A stretch of 28,142 nucleotides of DNA, from IMG/VR virus record IMGVR_UViG_3300044637_000057, positions 1 to 28,142 of that record; one strand, 5' to 3'. How positions within the stretch are numbered: position 1 is the stretch's first letter; each line of letters starts with the position of its first letter. The DNA is from a virus. A model generated the notes under the pieces. It was not told the DNA's origin, searched no databases, and saw nothing but the letters and a program-made list of their open reading frames with translations. This document shows positions 22,847 through 28,142 of the stretch, one piece after another. A program made the position numbers and the translations under genes.

Positions 22847-23246
22847 CCAACCACTCCTTTGGTATCATCTTGTCAGCATATTTAAACCCATTCTTTATAC
22901 ACCATTGTGCATATGTCGTGGTACTTGTCTTGCTAATTCTTGCATTAGAGTTGCTAAAGACAAACCTAATATCAAGTGTTGGATTGTGCTTCTTCACAAG
23001 GATATGCTTCTGACGATCAGCAAGTAAGAACCTACCTTTAGTCTCAATAACAATCCCGTTAGACAACACAAAGTCAGGGGTGTATACGTGCTTTGATGCT
23101 GGCTTTATGTAATTCAGCTTCACTTGCTCATACGTGTAATCAATCCCTGCCTTGTCCAACTGCTCCGCAACTCGCTCTTCCAAGCCACTGCGGAAGCCAT
23201 ACTTAGCTGCTACCTGCTTAGCTGTTAAGCTACGTTTGGTTGCCAT
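22839..23246 (-). CDS. T7 gp3-like endonuclease I (Holliday junction resolvase)
   Basis: A 135-aa protein strongly like T7 endonuclease I (149 aa), which resolves branched DNA and helps degrade host DNA. The family's active site is present with a constant +3 offset: Glu23 (RSGLEERV), Asp58 (YTPDFVL), Glu68 and Lys70 (IVIETKG). The C-terminus ADKMIPKEWLDE also matches. The basic C-terminal tail of T7 gp3 is absent. It overlaps the exonuclease end by 22 bases. Confidence 0.95.
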   Translation of the reverse strand: MATKRSLTAKQVAAKYGFRSGLEERVAEQLDKAGIDYTYEQVKLNYIKPASKHVYTPDFVLSNGIVIETKGRFLLADRQKHILVKKHNPTLDIRFVFSNSNARISKTSTTTYAQWCIKNGFKYADKMIPKEWLDE

Positions 23247-23944
23247 ATCTCCCCTTCATAACGTCTCAGCCATAGTAGCTGGCCTTGTTCCGTAAAATAC
23301 TCAAGCGTATGTCCCAGTTCTTGATACTTTTCCCACGCTGTCTCCAGAAGTTCTTGTGGCATCTTCGCGTCTTTAAGAGTCTTTTCAGCCTTTTTCGGGC
23401 CAATGCCTTGTAAGCCGGGAATGTTATCCGTTCTGTCGCCTGTAAGCAACTGAACACAAAACGATTTATAAGCCTTGAATTCATCAACATATTGCTCCAA
23501 GTCTTTTGATGGATTGAAGTGCCATCCGGGTATCTGAAGTAAGTCCTTATCCACACCTACTAGAGTGTATGTATCAGGCTCCTTAGACATCCGTATGGCT
23601 ACCTCGTCATCCGCTTCTTGTCCCTCTACTACGACAGCTCCTAACCGTTTAACCATGTGATCCCTAAGCTCTTGGTAATAAGGAGGCTTAGCGGTATCTT
23701 TGCGATTACCCTTGTAAGGAACTGTCTTAGCAATGTCGTATCTGAAGTTACCTTTACCTGTCAGGAATGCTTCATAAGAGTCAGCTTTGAGGTGTACGTA
23801 GACTAAATTTTCAAGTGTCTCTACTAACCTATTCTTTGCTGTTCTCTCTGAAGCATCCTCACACGTAAAACCAATAGCGTAGATCAGGTAATCTGCGTCT
23901 ATGAGTAACTTATCTGGCCTCTTAGCGGTAGCGTTAGAGGACAT
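23225..23944 (-). CDS. 5'-3' exonuclease, FEN/PIN family (T7 gp6-like role)
   Basis: The ATG at 23944 is favoured over a GTG at 23962. The 239-aa product has the acidic metal cluster of flap/5'-3' exonucleases: LLIDADYLIY (Asp16, Asp18), QEADDEVA (Glu110, Asp112, Asp113), VGVDKDLLQ (Asp132, Asp134), and the helix-hairpin-helix LLTGDRTDNIPGLQGIGPKK (Asp170, Asp173). It would remove RNA primers and break down host DNA. It lies between SSB and endonuclease I and overlaps both. Confidence 0.93.
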   Translation of the reverse strand: MSSNATAKRPDKLLIDADYLIYAIGFTCEDASERTAKNRLVETLENLVYVHLKADSYEAFLTGKGNFRYDIAKTVPYKGNRKDTAKPPYYQELRDHMVKRLGAVVVEGQEADDEVAIRMSKEPDTYTLVGVDKDLLQIPGWHFNPSKDLEQYVDEFKAYKSFCVQLLTGDRTDNIPGLQGIGPKKAEKTLKDAKMPQELLETAWEKYQELGHTLEYFTEQGQLLWLRRYEGEIWQPNVA

Positions 23945-24350
23945 CTTCCAATTCTTCTTCACCTTCAGGTACGTATGTCTTCAACTCAGTAATGATGATC
24001 TTCTGAATCGAAGGTGCTGCACCGAACTTAGCAGACATCTTGTGACGATACGAGCTAACCAGTGCTGTAACCTTAGTACCGTTACCGATAGCAGAGATGT
24101 CAACCTTGTTACCATCAGCATCTACAGGCTCAAACAGGAACTTAGACTTACCGACAATGTACTTGCCTTGTGTGTCCTTCTCTTTAATCTTGATACCCAA
24201 CTCTTCCAAGGCTGCTGCTGCTTTATCAGACAGATCACCAAGGGTACATTCGTACTTATCATTCTCCTCATTAAACTTAGTGTTGAAGTTTGCCATCCAG
24301 TTAGCCCAATAGAGGGAGCCGGAGACTTTAACGGGTTTAATACTGCTCAT
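23934..24350 (-). CDS. single-stranded DNA-binding protein (gp2.5-like)
   Basis: A 138-aa protein with an OB-fold-like beta pattern: VKVSGSLYWANWMANFNTKF, GKYIVGKSKFLFEPVDADGN, GNGTKVTALVSSYRH, QKIIITELKTYVP. It ends in an acidic tail EGEEELEDVL, typical for interaction with polymerase and helicase, although the final aromatic residue of T7 gp2.5 is missing. AAAGGA lies 8 bases before the ATG. Placement next to exonuclease and polymerase supports the role. It is the first protein gene after the tRNA. Confidence 0.8.
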   Translation of the reverse strand: MSSIKPVKVSGSLYWANWMANFNTKFNEENDKYECTLGDLSDKAAAALEELGIKIKEKDTQGKYIVGKSKFLFEPVDADGNKVDISAIGNGTKVTALVSSYRHKMSAKFGAAPSIQKIIITELKTYVPEGEEELEDVL

Positions 24351-24365
24351 TTCATTTTCCTTTGT

Positions 24366-24381
24366 AAAAGCTCTTTCGAGC
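24366..24381 (-). terminator. short hairpin with U-run just 3' of the tRNA
   Basis: On the minus strand GCTC-GAAA-GAGC (4-bp stem, GAAA loop) is followed by TTTT. It begins 6 bases after the tRNA CCA end and lies 16 bases before the SSB start. It may be a weak terminator or a processing signal for the tRNA 3' end. The short stem makes full termination unlikely. Confidence 0.35.
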
Positions 24382-24387
24382 GAAACT

Positions 24388-24471
24388 TGGTGCGAGAGGA
24401 GGGATTCGAACCCTCAAACCTTTCGATGGCAGATTTTAAGTCTGCTGTGTATACCGTTCCACCACACTCGC
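24388..24471 (-). tRNA. tRNA-Leu (anticodon UAA), CCA encoded
   Basis: The minus strand folds as a class II tRNA: 7-bp acceptor (GCGAGUG with CUCUCGC, one U-U mismatch at pair 6-67), 3-bp D stem (GUG/CAC), anticodon stem GCAGA/UCUGC with loop CUUAAAA giving anticodon UAA, a 13-base variable arm with a small GAAA-capped stem, T stem GAGGG/CCCUC with loop UUCGAAU, discriminator A, and encoded CCA. It reads UUA (and UUG) codons. UUA is frequent in both gene blocks, so the tRNA probably supports phage translation. It lies within the leftward replication operon. Confidence 0.93.
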
Positions 24472-24477
24472 TAAATC

Positions 24478-24693
24478 TTAGTGAAGTCGATCCTTGATCT
24501 TCTTTACTGTTTCCATGTCCTTTGCAACACCGTGTAAGTATTGCAGAGAAGCATATAGGATAGCATAAACATCCTCAAATGTCAAGCTATCTGTCTTAGA
24601 AATATCAAAATTATTTTCAAAGACATCAAAGCGAATACTTCCTACGTATGCGCCATCACCTTCCTCAGTGGGTTTGTCGCCAGTTTGATCCAA
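24478..24693 (-). CDS. 71-aa hypothetical protein, TTG start overlapping DNA polymerase
   Basis: The frame has no ATG at a suitable place. The TTG at 24693 has a strong GGGGAG 7 bases upstream, so I use it; a TTG further up at 24747 has no such site. The product includes GDGAYVGSIRFDVFENNFDI and DVYAILYASLQYLHGVAKDM, a small alpha/beta form of no known family. The start lies within the last 29 bases of the polymerase gene; the end is 6 bases from the tRNA. Confidence 0.6.
   Translation of the reverse strand: MDQTGDKPTEEGDGAYVGSIRFDVFENNFDISKTDSLTFEDVYAILYASLQYLHGVAKDMETVKKIKDRLH
24557..24585 (-). promoter_or_regulatory. candidate sigma70 promoter upstream of tRNA-Leu/SSB
   Basis: On the minus strand TTGACA (24585-24580) and TATCCT (24562-24557) are 17 bases apart. 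The -35 is perfect, the -10 matches four of six. A start near 24550 would feed the tRNA, SSB and the nucleotide genes. It lies inside the 71-aa gene. Chance occurrence in AT-rich sequence is possible. Confidence 0.35.
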
Positions 24694-26377
24694 TCTTGTA
24701 CTCCCCGTCCAAAGGACATCTAAGTTTAAAATACTCTCCTGCTTCAATGATAGCTTGTCTAAAGGCTTTACCTACATCCTCAGCAATATCCTTAGGACAC
24801 TCAAGCTGTGCTTCATCGTGAACATTTGCAACATATTTAACCTTCCATTTGTTGCATTTTACCTTGTTATCAAACAAAACGAGAGCCTTCTTCATCACGA
24901 TTGCACCAGCCCCTTGCAGTAAGCTATTAAGTGCTGCGTGTTCGGAGCGTACCCATATCTTACGACCATCAAGCCCCGGTACAAAGCCCTTACCCGCATA
25001 CTTCGACACTGTATCTCGTAAACGCTGGAGCGAGGGAGTCCCTTTAAGGAAGGAAGCAATAAGTCTTTCACCATCTTTGGCTTTGCCACCAACAATAGAA
25101 CCGATCTTGGCCGAACCTGCCCCGTAGAGGAAAGCATAGATGAATGTCTTTGCCTGATCCCTCGTCTGTAGCCCTGCTGCTTTCTGGTTCTTCGTATGGA
25201 CATCCGTGCCATCCTTACTTGATCCCTCAACGACAGTTTTGACATACTCATTATCTTTCATATAGTGAGCCAACATACGAAGTTCCAAACCTGAAGCATC
25301 GCAACCTACCAACACATTACCATCTTCAACAGTCCAGCACTCCCTACACTCAGGCCCATAGATAGAGCCTGCATTAGGAATCTGAGCCATGTTAGGGCTA
25401 CTATGAGTCATACGACCTGTAACAGCACCATTAGTGATGACCTTACCGTGTACCCTACCGTCCTTACCTACAGCTTCCATCCATGATTCAATCTGACTGA
25501 TTCGTTTGTTCAGCATCAGATACTCAGCAATGATCTTAGCTTCAGGTATGTTCAGCTTCTCTAGCACAGCTTCATCCACAATCGGATGACCTGTAGGTGT
25601 AAAGTCCTTAGGCTTCCACCCAAGTTCCTTTAGCTTCTCTCCGATTTGTTGTCTACTTCCGGGGTTGAAAGTAACCACGCTGTCCTTGAGTCGCTTTCCT
25701 GTCTTGTCAGAGATTCGTTCAACAGTGACGGGAGGCCATCTCTCTTGCATTCTCTCATATATTCCTGCCACTTTTGACTTGATGTCAGTAAGTAAGCAGG
25801 TTGCATAGATTTGGTCAAGTTTAAACCCATTCCTTTCCTGTTGAGCAATGATAGCTGCAACACTTTGTTCAAGTTCTAACGATTCAAGACTAAATTCCTT
25901 CTGATTGAACTCACTAACCAAATGATGATAGAGCTTAGCAGTAACCTCAACGTCCCTAATGCAGTAATGCTCAAGAAGACTATCAATAGGTTTGTCGAAG
26001 CATTCACCTTTGTACTCCTCTTTCCTGTCCATCATCCACTGCCATACGGCTGTGTAGTCAATCTTGTGGAACCCCAGAGTATTTCCCCATGCCTCTAGTC
26101 CGTGTCCTGTCTCTCTGCTCGGATCGAGAAGCCTGCTTACTATCAATGTATCGTAGACCTGATTCAATCGAATCTGAGTCTTCCATAAGCGATTCAATAC
26201 TGGTGCATCGAAACTTATGCCGTTGTGCATGACTATCAACGATACGTCCTTTAAATACTCCTGCAGGCTGCTTGCTTGTTTCCACGATTTTACTTCTCCA
26301 GTGTCAATGTCTTTAGTCACAACAAGATGAATCTTATCGTGTGCTAGGTTTGTCTCAATGTCTAGGACAATCCTCAT
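24665..26377 (-). CDS. family A DNA polymerase (T7 gp5-like) with 3'-5' exonuclease
   Basis: A 570-aa replicative polymerase. Exonuclease domain: DIET (Asp6, Glu8), HNGISFD (Asp57) and YCIRD (Asp142). Polymerase domain: motif A GCDASGLELRMLAHY (Asp360), motif B RDQAKTFIYAFLYGAG (Arg406, Lys410, Tyr414), motif C NVHDEAQLE (His520, Asp521). Tyr414 is at the place of T7 Tyr526 / E. coli Phe762. It is 134 residues shorter than T7 gp5 (704 aa); the thumb region (about 240-310) seems to lack the thioredoxin-binding insertion, so it may not use host thioredoxin as processivity factor. AAGGA lies 7 bases before the ATG. It follows two tiny genes after the primase-helicase. Confidence 0.95.
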   Translation of the reverse strand: MRIVLDIETNLAHDKIHLVVTKDIDTGEVKSWKQASSLQEYLKDVSLIVMHNGISFDAPVLNRLWKTQIRLNQVYDTLIVSRLLDPSRETGHGLEAWGNTLGFHKIDYTAVWQWMMDRKEEYKGECFDKPIDSLLEHYCIRDVEVTAKLYHHLVSEFNQKEFSLESLELEQSVAAIIAQQERNGFKLDQIYATCLLTDIKSKVAGIYERMQERWPPVTVERISDKTGKRLKDSVVTFNPGSRQQIGEKLKELGWKPKDFTPTGHPIVDEAVLEKLNIPEAKIIAEYLMLNKRISQIESWMEAVGKDGRVHGKVITNGAVTGRMTHSSPNMAQIPNAGSIYGPECRECWTVEDGNVLVGCDASGLELRMLAHYMKDNEYVKTVVEGSSKDGTDVHTKNQKAAGLQTRDQAKTFIYAFLYGAGSAKIGSIVGGKAKDGERLIASFLKGTPSLQRLRDTVSKYAGKGFVPGLDGRKIWVRSEHAALNSLLQGAGAIVMKKALVLFDNKVKCNKWKVKYVANVHDEAQLECPKDIAEDVGKAFRQAIIEAGEYFKLRCPLDGEYKIGSNWRQTH

Positions 26378-26385
26378 AGCAATCC

Positions 26386-26535
26386 TTATTTAATATTCAA
26401 CCACAATCCAATCTGAGCAAAGGCATAACCTGTCCAGATCATCCCGTTAGAGATTTCTCCCTTGCTCCATTGTAGCACACCTACTACCAGATAACCTACT
26501 CCAGTAGCTCCTACGATTAAATGTTCAATCATCAT
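26386..26535 (-). CDS. 49-aa two-segment membrane protein
   Basis: A short ORF starting in the end of the 50-aa gene; AAAGG lies 9 bases before the ATG at 26535 (other in-frame ATGs exist at 26544, 26541 and 26532). It has two membrane-type stretches: LIVGATGVGYLVVGVLQW and MIWTGYAFAQIGLWLNI, with SKGEISNG between. Small phage proteins with a YLVVGVLQ..KG and GYAFAQIGLW pattern are familiar to me as unassigned. It might be a minor membrane effector, but no role is shown. Confidence 0.7.
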   Translation of the reverse strand: MMIEHLIVGATGVGYLVVGVLQWSKGEISNGMIWTGYAFAQIGLWLNIK

Positions 26536-26677
26536 GTTCATCATCCTTTAAAGGTTCCTCTTCAAGAACCTTCTCTGTAGGTCTCTGTCTGAATATCCTG
26601 TCCCACCCTTCACCGTAAGCCTTCTGATCTTGCTGCTTACGAGGGCTATCTCCTTTGCCAGCTTCGCTCTGACTCAT
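26525..26677 (-). CDS. 50-aa conserved-type phage protein downstream of primase-helicase
   Basis: A short hydrophilic ORF with an excellent ribosome site (GAGGAGG, 5 bases before the ATG). It starts MSQSEAGKGDSPRKQQDQKA and has YGEGWDRIFRQ before an acidic tail. The S.AGKGD.PR......Y...WD.IF core recurs in many phages next to replication genes; its role is unknown. The ATG overlaps the helicase TGA (ATGA). Confidence 0.8.
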   Translation of the reverse strand: MSQSEAGKGDSPRKQQDQKAYGEGWDRIFRQRPTEKVLEEEPLKDDEHDD

Positions 26678-28142
26678 AAAACCTCCTCTAAAACCTCAGT
26701 CATTCGGCCTGTGTAAGCGTTATATTGTAGTTTGCAAGCCGGACCAGTGTCCCCTGAAAAGCGATTCTTAGCCACTGCAATCTTAGTCAAGTGACGTTCA
26801 TTCTCGTTCTCAGCCATACTGTTACGCTCCAAAGTAATCACAGCATCACTCAACTGTGCAATAGCACCTGAGCCTCGTAACTGTGACAGAGATACACTAC
26901 CACCATCCTCGTGACCTTGATTACCTTGTGGCCTCTTCAAGTGACTCACACAGATCAGGGTGATGTTTAACTCTTGTACAAGTGTTCGTAGCTTTGTCAT
27001 CATATTATCTATAGCCTTCCGCTCATCGCCAAGGTCTTGACCAGAAACAACGATAGATATATGGTCAAGAAACACGACACGACAATCGCAAGCTTTTGCC
27101 ATGTATCGAATACGGTTACTAATGTTATCAACATCACTACTACCGAAATGATCAAAAAGGTATATACGATTACTTCCAAGAGTAGCATCAAAGGCCTCCT
27201 TCAGTTCCTGCTCCGTTGTAGGTGTATCAGGTAAATGTAACAGTTTGTTAGCGTGTAAAGACATAATACTTCTAGCTGTCTTACGGGTAGATTCTTCTAA
27301 GAACAATCCACCAATGTTCCAACTAGTAGTCTTCAAGATATGATACAGAATCTCCCTGAGGAATTGACTCTTACCTAAGCCACTCCCTGCGGTGACCGTA
27401 ATCAACTCTGCAGGCCTGATGCCGTACAACAGCTTATTCAAGCCCTTCCACGGGTACTGTGCTTCTGCTACAGGTTCAGGTTTAGAGATTTCATCCCATA
27501 GGTCTGCAGCGTTAACAATACCATCAGGCACATAGGGAGCAGCCTTCCACCAAGCATTTACAAACTCTTTGGTAGCCCCTGCAATCAGGTACTCACAAGC
27601 ATCCTTGTAGCCATCCTTGTACTGCATGATCTTGGCTTTGTTACCGAACAGTTCAGCTACCTCTTTAGCAGCCTTCTTCCCCGGTTCATCACCATCAAAG
27701 CAGATAACCACGGCCTCAAAGCTGTTCAACCATTCATACTGTGCTTTACAGTCCTTTAAAGCTGCTTGTGCTCCGTTACGTATCGAGACACTAGGCCACT
27801 GGCTACCTGTAAGTTGATACCCTGCAAGTGCATCAAGTTCTCCCTCATAAACTGTGACGTACTTTCCCCCAACATGGAATAACTGTTGTCCAAAGAGTGT
27901 AGCATCTGTGAATGTCCCTTTGATACTAAAAGACTTGTCGGCAACTGTCCTGACCTTGCAAGCAACTCTATTGCCTGCTCCATCTGTGTAAGGGTAATAG
28001 TGTTTTCCATCATCCTGTGTTACTCCAAACTTCTCACACGTTTGCTGTGTAATACCTCGTTCAGGTATTGACTTTACAGTCCCTTTAACTTCTAACTTAG
28101 CTGACGCTCCGCTGGTTGCTACAGCATCTCTCATAACTGATC
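26674..28142 (-). CDS. T7 gp4-like primase-helicase (5' part outside window)
   Basis: The frame stays open to the window edge, so the ATG at 28134 is probably internal and the N-terminal zinc domain lies beyond. Counting from that Met: primase TOPRIM motifs TVYEGELDAL (Glu97) and VICFDGDEPG (Asp147, Asp149); helicase Walker A TAGSGLGKS (248-256, Lys255); LEES at 279-282; Walker B VVFLDHISIVVSG (353-365); SHLKRPQ (His398); RGSGAIAQLSD (420-430); NRFSGDTG (457-464). These match the bifunctional T7 gp4 that unwinds DNA and makes primers. The acidic DTDF-like tail of T7 gp4 is missing; it ends TEVLEEVL. Confidence 0.95.
   Translation of the reverse strand, partial: SVMRDAVATSGASAKLEVKGTVKSIPERGITQQTCEKFGVTQDDGKHYYPYTDGAGNRVACKVRTVADKSFSIKGTFTDATLFGQQLFHVGGKYVTVYEGELDALAGYQLTGSQWPSVSIRNGAQAALKDCKAQYEWLNSFEAVVICFDGDEPGKKAAKEVAELFGNKAKIMQYKDGYKDACEYLIAGATKEFVNAWWKAAPYVPDGIVNAADLWDEISKPEPVAEAQYPWKGLNKLLYGIRPAELITVTAGSGLGKSQFLREILYHILKTTSWNIGGLFLEESTRKTARSIMSLHANKLLHLPDTPTTEQELKEAFDATLGSNRIYLFDHFGSSDVDNISNRIRYMAKACDCRVVFLDHISIVVSGQDLGDERKAIDNMMTKLRTLVQELNITLICVSHLKRPQGNQGHEDGGSVSLSQLRGSGAIAQLSDAVITLERNSMAENENERHLTKIAVAKNRFSGDTGPACKLQYNAYTGRMTEVLEEVL

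Noticed and set aside
24388-24471. tRNA as a phage attachment site
   Set aside because: No integrase or excisionase is present in the window and the tRNA is complete in the middle of an operon, so an integrated prophage end is not supported.
23901-24497. 198-codon plus-strand frame running through the tRNA and antisense to SSB
   Set aside because: It contradicts the strongly supported minus-strand SSB and tRNA and has no ribosome site.
24895-25251. 118-codon minus-strand frame within the polymerase gene
   Set aside because: It is in another frame over the polymerase motifs A and B, rich in Arg/Ser, and without a start signal.

Overview
This window is about 28 kb from the genome of a lytic, short-tailed (podovirus) tailed phage. 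It has no cellular genes, integrase, repressor or transposase. Two gene blocks face each other and meet at a perfect hairpin terminator near 15.94-15.98 kb. The replication genes (T7 gp4-like primase-helicase, family A DNA polymerase, gp2.5-like SSB, FEN exonuclease, gp3-like endonuclease I) combined with a cobalamin-dependent class II ribonucleotide reductase, ThyX, MazG and PhoH recall the roseophage SIO1 / vibriophage VpV262 (cobavirus, Zobellviridae-like) gene set. That placement is inferred from gene content, not from a search. The SAR lysozyme and nested Rz/Rz1 pair suggest a Gram-negative host, and the lysozyme sequence style suggests Betaproteobacteria. No phage RNA polymerase is visible, and a near-consensus sigma70 promoter lies inside the late block, so host RNA polymerase probably does the transcription.

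Plus strand, 1-15.93 kb, late genes. The order is the 3' end of a probable scaffold gene, major capsid protein, a T7-like post-capsid terminator, two small virion-type genes, a 702-aa virion protein with a duplicated C-terminal module, a repeat-rich tail fibre, a carbohydrate-binding spike with different base composition, and two small accessory genes. A strong promoter at 7655-7683 follows. Then come the tail adaptor and nozzle proteins, an orphan fibre N-terminal domain, and three internal virion (DNA-ejection) proteins. The lysis cassette (holin, SAR endolysin, i-spanin with embedded o-spanin) ends the block. Portal and terminase are not in the window.

Minus strand, 28.14-15.98 kb, early/middle genes, read right to left. 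The order is primase-helicase (5' part outside the window), two small genes, DNA polymerase, a 71-aa gene with a TTG start, tRNA-Leu(UAA), SSB, 5'-3' exonuclease, endonuclease I, three small genes, ThyX, a 59-aa gene, MazG, a 100-aa gene, a metallophosphoesterase, a zinc-ribbon DUF3310 protein, a 52-aa gene, class II RNR, a possible 35-aa peptide, PhoH, an 87-aa gene, and a ClpP-fold serine protease. Nearly every gene overlaps the next by a few bases, which suggests translational coupling in one long operon.

Together these genes copy the phage DNA, supply it with deoxynucleotides (RNR, ThyX and MazG, which depend on host cobalamin, flavin and folate), package it in a T7-like particle and lyse the host. 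At least six genes too short for a routine 60-aa cutoff were recovered by reading the gaps. No non-coding stretch exceeds about 110 bases.
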